Assembly: GCA_003342895.1 (NCBI GenBank)
Contig: PTFA01000274.1
Coordinates: 1,142,001-1,206,000 of the forward strand
Direction: 5' to 3'
Length of the DNA stretch: 64,000 nt
Origin: Casuarius casuarius
Lineage: Eukaryota > Chordata > Aves > Casuariiformes > Casuariidae
Position numbers and translations under genes: made by a program
Shown here: positions 26,259 through 39,400 of the stretch, piece by piece
Position numbering within the stretch: position 1 is the first letter of the stretch
Layout: the number at the start of each line of letters is the position of its first letter
Notes under the pieces: model-generated
What the model was told of the DNA's origin: nothing
Database searches by the model: none
The model's input: the letters and a program-made list of their open reading frames with translations, nothing else

Positions 26259-27821
26259 CTGGAAGAGAAACACAGACTGCGTGAGCACCATTAACCTGAA
26301 ACTCCCCTTTCCAGAGCACCTGAGCAGTACATCCTGCCTGTAGGCTCATACACACACCCCGAGGGTCATTGTCACATGCCATTTATTTTTCAGCCAAAAC
26401 ACAGTTTTCCTTCCTCCTCATGCAGGTAAGTGTGGCACCTTCCCCTCCCTCACCTATTACAGGAGTGGCTGAGATGTCTAGTTCCTTTCCTAGAGAGTTG
26501 TAGGCTTTGTTTTCAGGCCAACCCCACAATTATGTAAAACACTTATTTCACTTTGGAGCAAAATTACTGTCTCCATACTCATCAGAGTATTATAAAGACT
26601 GAAAAAATATTCCCAATTAAAAAAAGAACATAGAACAACATGACATTTCACTGCAGTTTCAAACATTCTCCTTTCTTTGTAACTGTTTTTCCCCTTTCAC
26701 ATAAACTAGAAAGTAATGTCAGAACTAAAGCTCACTCCAAATGGAAAACTTCAAGGAGGAGCTCTATGGGCCCAGGAGTCAGGTCATCCTGCTTTTCTCA
26801 GGTTTTTAGCAGTGGTGAGTCAGGGTAGTTCTGCCGTGAGCTTTTCAGGGAGTTATGAACGTACACGCCATCACAGCAACATTAAGCATTTTTTTCCCCC
26901 CATCAGCAGCCACTACCTCTGGAAGATCCCCTTCTTTTCTAACTGGGATACTTCCTCTGATTGAAAAGGTATTTGCAGTTCTTTGACAATGATTTACAAT
27001 CCAAACCGCTGCACAAACCAGCTCTGCATAGCAACCAAAACTGAATGTGCATTTTTTTCCCTGCTTCCTTAGATTTAATCTGAAACATACNTTCTTGGCT
27101 TCCTGAAGCACGCCAGCTTCTCTACACCGCTCCCCCACAATATCATCATATTCTGAGATAAGCAAGCAGGCAGCTAGTCTGGACTTAAGCCCATTTGAGA
27201 TGTTCTTGATACAAGAGCCAGACATTTAAAAAATCCTACCAAAACCTCAAGATCACAATGCCATATTAAGGATTCATTCAAGAGCAGATTGACCTGTAGT
27301 GTTGGGAAACAGGGTGACTGCCTACATCACTGTAATTCAATGGCCAGATGACTTCCCATCATACCATAACGTCAAGAGTAACGGATAAACAATCAGGTTA
27401 AGAGTGTTTTCCAAACCCTCTTTTGGTGTAGAAGGAATTACCGGAGAACTTGGATCAAGCCAACCTGATTTTGAGACCTGGAAACAAGAGAGAGGTAGTC
27501 CACACTGGAGAGGAATTCACCTAAAACATCTCTGGGAATGGAAATTGGACCTCAAAACAAAATATAAGCTAGTTCAAGAAGACAGGGCTGTGTGTTTGGT
27601 GCTGCTCCTTTAGAGACACAGCACAAAGTCACATCCATCATCTGCAGAATAGAATTTGCTGACATTAAACACTTTAGGAAATGTGGCTCTGACTTTCTGA
27701 ACTGCCACGAAATCAAAGAATAAAGAGGAACAATTCTTTTTACATCTAATTGCTGTCTGCATTTTTTGCCCCTATATTCACATGTATCTTTTTCATTAAG
27801 AATACGCTAAACTCAATTCGC

Positions 27822-27841
27822 AAAAAAAAAAAAAAAAAAAA
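27822..27841 (+). repeat. A20 homopolymer
   Basis: Twenty A. An AATAAA lies about 100 nt upstream, but no retrocopy is recognisable. Confidence 0.95.
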
Positions 27842-28677
27842 GCCTTTTAACTAGCTTTTTAACAGCATCCATTCGTACCTTTTTCTTCTGCAAATATTGG
27901 TCTCCATTACCTTAACACATCTAGTTCTCTGTGAGGCACCTGATAAAGCCAGCTGCTATTCTGTGTCTCACAGCAGTGAAACAGTCCTGAAGACTTGGAA
28001 GGATTTGAATTGCCAGATCTTACATTTCTCACTCAGGTAACATCTCGCATTAAAGCCAGCGTAGCCAGGCAAGTCTGCAGGAATCAGCCCGCTTCCGATA
28101 TCGAAGACAGACAACCCACCCCACCCCCCAAAAGTTTGAGTTTGGTTTAATCTCCCCCTTTTTGCTTGCCTTAGAACAAACACTGAAATATTCCAGACAA
28201 ACGTGAACTGAGTTTTCTGGGCTCAGCCATAGCTACCAGGTGTCAGACTGGGACCCTTAATCAGGAACTGCAAATTCTATCTTCATCTGCTTTGACTGTG
28301 CTGTCATTGCCTGTGAACCGGGCTTTGAGGAAACCTTTGCAAGTCAGACAAGGACAAAGCACAAACAAAATAAATCCTATTAAAATCATCCAAAGTGACC
28401 TGAACTCTGCTTTTGCTTTGTTTTATCTTTATTTCATTGTTGTCTGCTACAATTTAGCTATCATTCTGTGCCATATCTATGGTTTTTATAAAACTGAAAC
28501 TTTGCATAGATGGAAACAGCCATTTTATCTCAGATGAATAATAAACAAGAAGGAAAATATGCCTGCTAAAACATTTAGCAGAATTTCCACTGACATTTTG
28601 AAATCTTTCTCCCAGTCTTATAGGTGGAGACAAAAGGAGCACTGAAGACTTTTGAAATGTCTGTTTTGATTCCATTC

Positions 28678-28693
28678 TTTTTTTTTTTTTTTT
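28678..28693 (+). repeat. T16 homopolymer
   Basis: Sixteen T in a row. Confidence 0.95.
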
Positions 28694-29440
28694 AATCAAA
28701 ATTTGGAAGATAGTACAAGTGTTCATGGAAACACTGAACCACGGAATATTTCAATGAGCTGGGTTTGACACAGTTATTGAATAAAGGCCNTCAATTCGAA
28801 CCAAAGAAAACAACTTTCCTTCTAAAGACAGAAAAGAATTTTTACGCGAAACTGGTAAAGTTTTCGTGGTCATTTTTCCCTAAAGGAAGCTTCTGACAGG
28901 AGCTCCAGTTCAGACTCTTAGCTTTGCGGTTAGCAGTTGCTAGGATTTCTGTGCTGGCACATGTAAGAAGCTAAACTGTGATCGGGGGAATCCTCTTGTC
29001 ATGGGAGAGAAACCTGACCCACCTCCTGGACTACAGGTATTCCTATGTGGAAGGGTGGCAGGATGGCAAATTCTGATCCAATAAACAGCACAGGCTATTT
29101 TTCCTTAAGTCTACCCCCCAAACATTCAGATATGTGCTATCCTCTAGAGAAGGTCACTCCTCTAACAAAGGCACTCAACCCCCAGATGATCACACCTAAT
29201 ATAAAGAGGTTAGTATGAACTAGGTGCATACATTCCTTCCCTCAGGAAGCAGAAATGCAATCATGCAGAGAGACAGAGATAAGACACAACCTGTGATTCT
29301 AAGCCTCTGTTTTATCTTAGACATCCATGATGCTTCTAACAAAGAAACTAGCATAAACCAATGAACTGCAATTTCAGTGGAACCATGTTTTTCCTGAGGT
29401 TTCTCCAAAGAAAGTTCTACTACGCACCAAATGTGGATGT

Positions 29441-29490
29441 CGCTTTTTCTTTTTTTTTTCCTCTTTTTTTTTTTTCAATTTTTTTTGTTT
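29441..29490 (+). repeat. T-rich low-complexity tract
   Basis: Several T runs broken only by short C, A or G interruptions. Confidence 0.9.
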
Positions 29491-29754
29491 AACATTTTAT
29501 TTCCTAGTTTCTCATTTTATTGCACTGGCATTTGCAACATACATTCAATATTCTAGAAAGGTAACCTGGAATCTACAACTCCAGAGCTAGAGTGCATGGA
29601 CCCTCAAAAGCTTTGACTACTGACGGTCAACGGTGATGAATGAAGTACTAGGTCCATTTAATAAACGCACTCGTGTATCACAGCTGACAAGTTAATGCAC
29701 CATTGATGTATAGGGAGAGGGAGGTGGTTAGCACGCACGCTTGTTACCACAACA

Positions 29755-29950
29755 GTAAGTGGATTTAACTTCAAGCACATGTTTAAATGTACTGACTTCA
29801 TGCCGTGCCTAAAAGGGATAGACTTCTGCTAAATAAATGCATCAAGCCCTCAGCTTTAATAGGTCATTAAGACTGGGTTCAGTAAAAGTTTGGTCCTAAC
29901 TCCTATTGACTTCACTGGAAAGTAAGAAGCCTAAATACTCTGTTGAATCT
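29755..29950. repeat. Composite palindromic repeat region
   Basis: CTTCAAGCACATGTTTAAAT and CTGACTTCATG, then CTCCTATTGACTTCACTGGA and AAGCCTAAATACTCTGTTGA. This combines the motif types of the 14105 and 14630 copies in one 200-bp region. Confidence 0.5.
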
Positions 29951-30299
29951 AGATCTTACTCCTTAGTTCTGCACATGCCACTCTAGAAAACTCAAAGCTG
30001 ATGCTACCTATCAGCTAACTGCTCTCAGGACAATAGGCTGCCTATCAATCCCCTCTGCTGTGCAGCAGAGTAAGTCAGAGCCTTTCCAGCTGGCAACTGC
30101 GGCAGAGCATCCAAGGCTGTCACGCAGTCTGGCTGTGTGTCACCTCAAGGGCAGGCTGGAAAGCTGTCAACATTACTGCTTCATTACCAGGAGTGCAGAA
30201 ACATCTGCACTGCTACTGAGAAATGGGAACAGAGCACAGCCTGAAGATAGCCACACAAGCAAGCAACACTTCAGGCTGATTCCGCAGCAAGAATAATTT

Positions 30300-30400
30300 A
30301 AATGACACTTATCACTCCTAAGTCTTGGGTGCTTTACAAAGGAGAGAAATATCATTATATTCCAAAGACAGGGAAGATGCACATCTCCTGTGTCCCAGTC
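30300..30400 (-). repeat. Possible MIR-type fragment
   Basis: 'GGGTGCTTTACAAAGGAGAG ... ATCATTATATTCCAAAGACAGG' resembles the reverse complement of MIR-type 3' ends. Very weak. Confidence 0.25.
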
Positions 30401-30435
30401 CAGCATACTATACATTAGAAAGTACGATCTCTCTC

Positions 30436-30454
30436 TTTTTTTTTTTTTTTTTTT
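30436..30454 (+). repeat. T19 homopolymer, followed by A7
   Basis: Nineteen T then seven A, a T/A boundary with hairpin potential. Confidence 0.95.
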
Positions 30455-33400
30455 AAAAAAAGATTTTCCAGGTCAGAATATCAGAATAGAGCAGTAAACA
30501 TTCTGAAAATCTTCAGAGAAAGATTTACTCACTCTTGAGAAAGAAGAAACACATCCACTGTTTCATGTCCTTTAGTCAGCAGGGGAGGGGAAGACAGAGG
30601 ATGACCCTACCTTTTCACACCAGACCATCAGGCAGCTCTTACTGTGAAGGAAACACTCTCCATCTCTAGCCAACTCTCTTGCGGATGCTCTCATCACAGC
30701 AACAGAAACTGATGTCTCTCACTTATTTTATCACACATACAGGTTTTTTTTTTTTTTTAATATAACAGAAACAATCTGGTCCAGCTTTTAAAAGGAAATG
30801 AAAACTCACTGAATGCACTGTTCTGCAATGCTAGTTTCTTTGATCAGTCCATGCAAAGTTGCTTGAAAGGAAGCCAACACACAGAATAAACATCAGCGAA
30901 GCCCCACTTTGCCACACACTGCACACACCCAGAGTAAAAGACCACCTTTGTCCTGAAGAGTTCACACTCCACACAGCAGGCGAACACACGGCGGGAAGGA
31001 GGATGGATTATCGTTGTTTCTGTTACAAGGGGAGATCTTCGGTCAGGGAAAACAATTCTCTGATCCCTTATTGCTGATGTGTTTATGCTTATGAAAACAG
31101 GCTTTTTTTTCTTCCCCCTCCTTGAGAAGAAACCCTCACAAGTTTCCAGCTAAACAGAAGTGCTAGCAAGACAAGAGGCTTCTAAAAGGCAGCTATGGCA
31201 GAGCTAAAGGTAGAATTCAAGTTTGTTCAGCCGTGGGCTAGCGTCTCAACCATAAAGGCACTGAATATGGGATTCTGGTTTAAATACGATAGGATCTGGT
31301 GGGATAGTTAGAAAATAAAAATAAACTTGACAAAACCCTGCAGACAGATGAGCTTTCCCTCTTCAATTCTCTATGCTCTCCATCATTATTTTATTAAGAT
31401 TTGGTAGTCTTCAGAAGATAGGCACCTCCCCATTCAGAGGTGTTGAGGTCCATCAACTCATGTCTTACACTAGTATCAGAGCTCCGTGCAAAGCCCATTA
31501 AAAACTGCAAAAAAACCACACTGCAAATTCCAGAGGGCTTCAGATCAGCCTTATGTTAAGCACCCTCTGGACAGGGCACACTAGGAAGGGATAGAGAGGA
31601 AGGCAAAGGCCTTCTCTTCCATTTTCCAGCTCCCAATGACATCCCATCTTGTTTGGTAGAGCACTGCATACTTGGTTACTGTTTCTGATATAAAGCTCCT
31701 GACACCTGAATTTCACCACCAACAGACCTACTCTGAACCAAAGACTAGAAGTAGGGGTAAGACTTTGTGCACCCCTCGATAGCTGCTCAGTTCTGTACTA
31801 GCCATGCCATTACGTGTTATTCACCAAACTTCCGATGTCTCAATCTTAACAGCCTCACAGCAGGAAGCAGCAGAGATCAAAGTGAGGAGGGCCTTCAGCA
31901 CTGGCTTTCTAACTACAGATGAGTACCTTAATAATCACACCCTACAGCTACAGGCAGAGGTCACAGCATCTTGTCAGCCCTCAGATTTTGTCATATAGGT
32001 GAGTGTGCGTGACTTTGCTTTCCGGCAGGGGCACGGTGGAGGTGAAACCAGCTAGCAGGAAGGCAGAGGCCTCTCGGTGCTCCTTTTAGGTCCAGTCTGC
32101 ACGCACACTTGCACTGAAATAGCGCCAGGGGCTTGACTGCTCCCTGACAGTGCATATTTGGTTGTAAATGTTCCTATTTTGACTGAAGCAGCCCTGAGGA
32201 GCTCCTATTCTGAAATTGCAATCTCTTATCCCCAGACACTTCTAGATAAATAACAAAATCTTTGAGCTAAAACCTAAGCAGTTATTTTGGTTTACATTTG
32301 TGCCTGAAGGCAGTCCTTAACAAAAGTATGTTAAATCCATTTGGGGGGTGAGCAGCAACTGGAATAGCAGCAGACAATAAAATGCCATGGAATTAGACTT
32401 TGTCATAACAGCAACACCATTTATGGTTTGATCCGAGTTTACTTTTTTGAGGCAGGAAAGGAAGGAAAACAGCATGCTACTGCTCTGGAATGTCTTGTCT
32501 CTGTGCAGGTCAGAGATTTGTAGCATTTAAGCAGTTCTGTTGAAAAGTCTCAGGAGCACCTTCCCCGAGCTAACACTCATGTAGCCCCTCAAGCTGATCA
32601 CCAAGCAAAGCTCCCCACAGGCAGTCAAGAGAACCCCCTTAGGAACTGAGCCGAGGCCAAAGAGTGTGTTTGGGGCAGTATTTCTTCTGAAACTTGGTTT
32701 AAATTAAAAGTGACATTTTGGGGGGCAGGGGGGAAGAAATGGAGAAGAGTGTTGGAAAGGTGCTAGATTGAGTTTCTGGAGTCTACAACACTACAATATT
32801 CTTTTCAACAGGGAAGCATTTCAATGAAGTAAAAACACTGCTTTGAAACTGCTATGTTTCAACTTGCACTTTCTTAACTAGCACTTCAGTATTACAGGTG
32901 TACCTGCGCATAGAGATTCTCACATATTTTCTAGTCCATTTTAGCACTGTCACAGAAAAAAGTCCACATTTTCTACAGAAACAATTTTGATGTTTCCAAA
33001 TGAAAATTTTTTCAAAATTTCCATTCTGTGATTCCTCCCCCACCCCCAATTTACTGGTCTCTTTTGGAAATCCTATTTTCTGAGCCACAGGAACATACTG
33101 TTTGTAATATGCCTACCACACTTCAGGGTATTATAAAATAGTCTATGTAATGGTGTTAGAGTGAAACAATTTTAACTCTTTGGGTGACCTGTATCAGCAA
33201 AAACATTATGCTGCAAATATAACAAGCAGTAAAAGTAATAAGAGCAATTTATTTTAGAATCAAATCTGAAATCATATGCCCTGGAGTTCCCACAGAGCAA
33301 TACCTCAACCAATATACAGGTCAAGGGCCTAGGAAAGCGCTCATTAAAGTTAGTCTGTGGTTTCATAAAGCCTCTATTGATACAATACTGAACATACTTT

Positions 33401-36400
33401 AATTGCCTGCAGACTTAGGAACACTGATAACTAGCAGAGCTGTAACTGTGCAATGCAGAACTAAGTCACAATTGAAAAACCCTACTTTGGCAGTGAATTA
33501 CATTCCCCTTATATAAAAATAGACCTTCAGTGAAGGGGAGTCATTAATTTTTTCTCCGAAACTGAAGCATTTTCTTGATTTTCTAGCCTTTTCTTTCTCC
33601 AGATCTAAAGATCAAATCCATCTACTGTTGTTTAACTTAAAAGACAAGGAATTAGCATGTTTAACAGCCATAGAAAATATCCGGACACCTAGATGAAGAA
33701 AAGGGTGCCAGTGCCCACCTCCTTTTGTCAAATGCAAAGCCTGTTGAGGTTAACAGGCCCAGTTCTCCTTTGCAGCTGACTTCAATGGCTCCTGCATCCT
33801 TGGGAATGCAAACGTGGCACCCAAGAGCTTACTTCTTTCCAGAATAGTAGGCCCATTCCCCATCTGGCATCTCACTGAGCATCCCGAGCCCTCTATCACT
33901 GATTGCCATTGAGATAACTGCTCCATTATAAGATGGCCAGTTCTCTGGTCTGGTTTATGCAAGACTCTCACAGTCCCCGGTGCTGTCAGGTGCAGTAAGT
34001 CCCTGCATCCATTCACTTCCACAGCAAGGTCTGCTTTGGCCCAACTGCTAGCCAGTGGCCCCTCTCCCGGTTTCCAGAACCTGAAATCCTGCCCAGGGCT
34101 GTGGAGATGTTAAATGCCTGGCAATGCGCTTTGACCACCTTGCGATCTTCCTACCCCAGAGCCATTTTGCAGCACCAGGTAAGGAGAGGTTTGTACATAC
34201 TAGCACTGGGTAGGACCTAGCTTTGAAGAAAATAAGCCCTCCAGAGAGCCCAGTTAAGGCATTGCCTAGGCCTCCAAAATGCAGCTTCTGCCTCAGACTG
34301 CCCTGACCCAGCACGTCCTTTTACATCTGCTCCTTTTTACAAGCATAATTCCCCTAGCCCTCCTCCGGAAGGAACTGGGTGTTACGTGGGAAGACGGCCA
34401 TTGTAAACTGGATACACGTAGCGGATAAAAAAATACGACCTTTGGTCATTGCTGGTCCAAGGCAAGTCTGTAACAGCCTGTCACAGAAACATTCTCCCAC
34501 CCGATGCGTGGCTATCTCCATCGTCTTGCCTTCTCGCAAAGAAGTGCTGTATGTTTCTCATTAGGTGCTACAGGACTCTCTGCTCTTTGAATCATGGCAC
34601 TGGAGCTGCCCATAGAGACCTCTGTTTTACATCGTCACCGGAGCCCTGCAGTTTTCACCTCCCTTGCAGTTTTGAGTTGAGAGTTACTAGTGCAAGAGGT
34701 CATTAGTGGTTTTTCCTCTTCTGGGAGAGTTTAGAAAACGAACAAAGACTTATTTTAATTCCCAGCCTGGCTTCTCTCCGAGATGCTCCCTTTCTGCACT
34801 GAAGAACTTGGCAGCAGCCCTCCAGTCAGCAGAATAAGACTGACTTCCTGCCTGTAAGTATTGCCTCATAAGTTATTTTCCTCTATTGTACATTCAGCTT
34901 CCTGATTACGATGCTTGGTGTGCAACCTGTTTTGTGCACATCTGCATGCATACACATTCATAAAAAAGCATTTAAATAGTTTCTCCCTCTTTAGTTTTTC
35001 AGCAAACTAACATGGGAAAAGGAGTAAATCCCTTTTTAAGAGTTTCCCAACTGCCAGCCGTTACCTGCTGATTCTTTTTCAAGCAATGTGAAAACCACTG
35101 CAACATATGCTCTCCAGGCATTAACAAATGAAAATGAAAACAACAGCTACTACGTTCACATCACTGAAGCATAACATGGGGCAAGCTTCTGCATGAAATT
35201 GGTGGCATGCTGTGATTAATAGCTGAAGAGGAGGAAATCTTTTCAGTCTTGGCACTAGTGGATGCTGAGGATGCTCAGTTCCCATTGCATTTGGGGTCAT
35301 ACACTTTATATTACTTGGTGGAACAAGATGGGGTTTTTACATGTTTAGGACAGAACAAACCATAGTCTTTGGTACCACCAGCTATCAAGTGTCCACTGAT
35401 GTCAGCAGTAGAATGAAACTACTTGTGAAACTCCCACTATTATCATCTGCTGCACAATACTCTGGTCTTTCAGAAAAAAGAGGAAAATATGGAACCTTAC
35501 GATACTATCTGTAAGATACATATAAGCTGTATAATTCCAGGCTGGGACTGGAGGCTACATGAATCTTTACTTTCCATGTCAAAAGAATGTCTCTTGCTTA
35601 AATACAGCCCCATGTGAAAAAAAAAACTAGTATTAAAAGGTACAAGTGAGGAAACAGATAATGGCAACAAGAATTTAGTTTTTCACGGTCTATGAAAATA
35701 CACCATTCATGTATTGTGAAGTCAGACCTAAGCGTATGCAATTTTTTCTGAAAGTCCTTACAGTGATCACCTTAAGCTTTATTCTGCCATTGGCTACTTT
35801 TACCTTCTGCTAGCACAGAGACCTTGGCAACAGAGAACAAAGGTATTTCATTTACCTGCAAAGCAGACAGGCCAGCCCGCCTTGGAAGATAAATGCCCTT
35901 GCGGGGCATGGCAAGCTGACAGCATTTGGCCGACAGCAACGGCATTGTAACATTTCGAGTAAATAGCCTTGCTGCAAGGACTTAGACTGGAGCAATTTTG
36001 GGCAGGATCTGTCCGTGTCTTCTCTGGTTACCCAGCACCTGGAGCAAGTCAGATTCAGAACTGTGATTGCGGTACAAAGATCAAGCAATAAAGAAACAAA
36101 TAAGAATATCAGCAGAAGACCAGAGGAAGGCAGGGTTCTTTTCCCCAGAGAGGGTCTCTGCCCAATTTGAGTCAAATGACAGAGCCAGAAAGCAGCAAGG
36201 AGGACTAAGCATTATTTGTAACCACAATAGCTCCTAGAGACTCAGAACTGGAGGCCCCAGGTGCAAAACGGATGCCCAGGACACGTCCACAACCCTCCTA
36301 AAGAATGGTTTCAGGGGCAGTCTCCTCCTGAGAGCTCAGTCCAAGCAGTTACAGTAGGGTTGAAGAGAGGAAGGGTTTTAAAATCCTCACTGGATGCTAC

Positions 36401-39400
36401 ACAGAAAAATGACCTTGGCCAAAATCAGAGGGAAACGAGCCCAGCTTCCCTCTGGGCCAGGGTGATGCCACAGCCTTTAGAATATCTTTCCTTAGAAGCA
36501 ATGCCCTGCTCTAAGTGTACCTTGCCTTTACAGGCTTCAGTATTCAGGGCTGCCATTTAGCATCTTTTGCCAGCAGCAGAGGTCACCTGCATGTCCCTGC
36601 ATAATTTTGTTCTCTTGCTTAAGCCATGCAGTAACAACACAGCCTCATCATCCCCTCTGTGGAAGGAGGGATTCCTTCCGTCACAGGGAGCTTTCAAATG
36701 AAAGAACAACAGTCTTTAAAAGGTGCAGATATTGAAAAACTGACTTCAGATAAATAAGTTAGTAACTCTCCAAGACAAGCAAGCCAAGAGACAAATTCAT
36801 CAAATACTTCCAGCCAGCTGAGCTTCATCATACTAGAGATGCTGGCATCCTATCCCCCAGCTAAGTGTATAAACAGCACACTGTCTCCAAACCTTACGAA
36901 CGCTCTCATTCCAGCCATTCCCTTGTTCTGGTGGGGTAGCTGCCAATGGTCACACAGCCNGGGCCAAATGCCACCCTAAATTATACTCACAAGAGCCCTG
37001 TCTTAGTTTAACCGGGTAATATGCAAGTTAGTGGGGGGTAGAATTAAACCTCTGTCTGCAGCCCCTGATTTAGTGTTACCTTCTTGCTCCTGAAATAAAC
37101 CCAGCCTTCTACTGTTAGCAGCTTTACCAAAAAACAGCCAGTAATCCTCAGTTTCAGGTGTGCAGTTAGCAAAACCTTTGAATGAAAAATAACATCAGCC
37201 ATCCACAGAGAGGGCACAAACAACCTGGCTATCAACATGCAGTAACAGTCTGCCTAAGCTGGAGGGTTTCATCTGCATTCCATGATTTAATAAAACAAAT
37301 GCTCCGCCCGACCGCAACGGTTCCTGTGTCTGGCTCATTTTTGACAGCTAAATGGAAATCACTGCGCTCCTCCAGCAATCAAACCTCNTTTTCTCCACAG
37401 AGCTCCTCACTGAGGTATGCACAGACCCCTGCCTGCTGGGCCTGCCTCCCCGTTTCTGCTGCAGGCACACTGGGAGAGGGAGCAGGACACAGCCCTCCCG
37501 GCTTCCTCCCCTNGAGTACGTGCCTTTGCCCCACACCAGCTGGGGACCTGCGAGACTGTATGCTGGCAGTCCCTAGCCACCTGCGGGGGCACAACAGCTC
37601 ATTAAGTGGGGCAGGCTCACTATAATCTGCCAAGCAGCAGGTGCAGTATCCCCAGTTTCTCCCCAGCATGCCTTGATTTTCCACCCCCGGCAGAGAGAAA
37701 TATGCTCTGATATACAATTGTCTTGGGGCATCTGGTGTGGTCCAGCCAGCTTTCATGTTACAGACTTCAGAGCCAAACAGCAGAAAAGCAGAGATGATGA
37801 TAAACCACAACAAAGGCATAATTCCTGAGAAACTAATGCAAGAGTGAGAGAGCAGAGGAGGAGTTGCAGTCACCAAAACAAAGCAATTCTCTCCTGAACT
37901 AATCCCAGTTCTATCTTTTTTTTAATTGCAAAGAGTCCGAAGAAGCCTGAAACCTGGGAAAGGCTCGATTGCCTTTTTACAACCAAATCTTAACACTAAT
38001 AGAGCCCAAGGAAAANAACCTATTAGCCCTCACCTCAGAGATGCATGTACTTTGATTTTTAGCAAATTCAGAACTCAGCTTGGGAGCACAGGCGCATTCA
38101 GTTCACAGTGGAAATAATGCCCTAGCTAAAGCACAGGCAGACCAAAAAATCAGACCAAAACCAGTTGTTACCCACCAGTCAAACACAAGTGCTTATGATC
38201 CTACAAACTGCTGTTCTCTTCAGGGCCATGCGTTTCCTGTGGTGATTCAAAAACGAAAGTCATGAAATTCTATATAAAATCTACTTTCTCCTTTTACTTT
38301 AAGGGAATCTTGGTATAATCCACGTTTCTTTCATTCTTCTCTTTGTGTTACAGACTGCACTCCAAAAACTGAGCGGTCCTGTGGAATTCCATGGTCAATG
38401 CTTCTTACTGTCTCCAGAAAACGATGACTCAACCTCGGTTTAACTACAGGCTANCCCTGCACGAGATCAGGGAGTCAGTCTGGGTTCTGACTGGTACTTC
38501 CTTATTCATCAGAACCACCTTGCATTTGGAGTTTGTTTGCTAATGGGTGCAAGTGCCTGGGCAAATTCTGGACTGATACTTATCACAAGGGATTTAAAAG
38601 GGCCTCACGTATGTAATCGACTTCCTTGCCTCCAAAAACTCCCACTGAAAATCCACTCTGTGGCCGAGTTCTGAGAAAGAAAAACAAAGTAAAACCCTGA
38701 GCCAAAGACCTACTATGGACTATTTCATACCTCAGGCTTGAAAAATAACTGGACCTATTTAGAAGAATTTTGATTCTTGTCTTTTAAATGAAGTCTTCAC
38801 TGCACCTGATCCAGCTGAGATCACATTTACACGACTATAAATCTTCCTACAAATGTACTTTAAATTGGAAACGCTGAAAGTTTCTCAGCAACAAAAGCAT
38901 CTTTGCAAGTCTCTCTCACATCTTCTGTTTTCTTTTATTATTAGAAAAATCAATTGCTTTTTGTCAGAGAGGAGAGAATGGCAGTGAAGTACTAGGAAAG
39001 CCTGGAGACTTGCTTTAAAAATGAGATTTGACCACTTGGGAAATTTTATTTTGGGAACCTAAAACAGTTTCTTGAGCCCCGTGGATGTTGGGGTATAAAC
39101 GGATATACGGTCATACCTATACACTGATCTTGGAAGGTACAAGCAGTCGAGCAAAAGGCAGAACACAACAGGAGCCCATGCAGTTTGATTTAAGACATAC
39201 CTTGCATTTTCTTGGCTGCAAACCTTGAAGCCTGCCACATTTCAGGAAACAGACAACTAAGGAAACCGAGAAGCCCCTAATAAAGGGCAACGGACACATG
39301 TAGTCCAGGTGAGTGGATTCCATCTGCCCTTTTGTATGCTCAGATTTGAAAGCACAGGGAGAAGCTCTGAGGTTGTTTCAGCTCTATATATGACTCCTCT

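Noticed and set aside
27404..27841. Possible processed retrocopy: open frame, AATAAA, then A20
   Set aside because: The frame matches nothing I know and no target-site duplication is visible around the A run. A chance arrangement is more likely.
37379..37876. 165-codon minus-strand frame with a hydrophobic start (LLWFIIISAFLLF)
   Set aside because: The signal-like start is suggestive, but the rest is low-information and overlaps other open frames on both strands. It contains N positions and has no splice context or known family.
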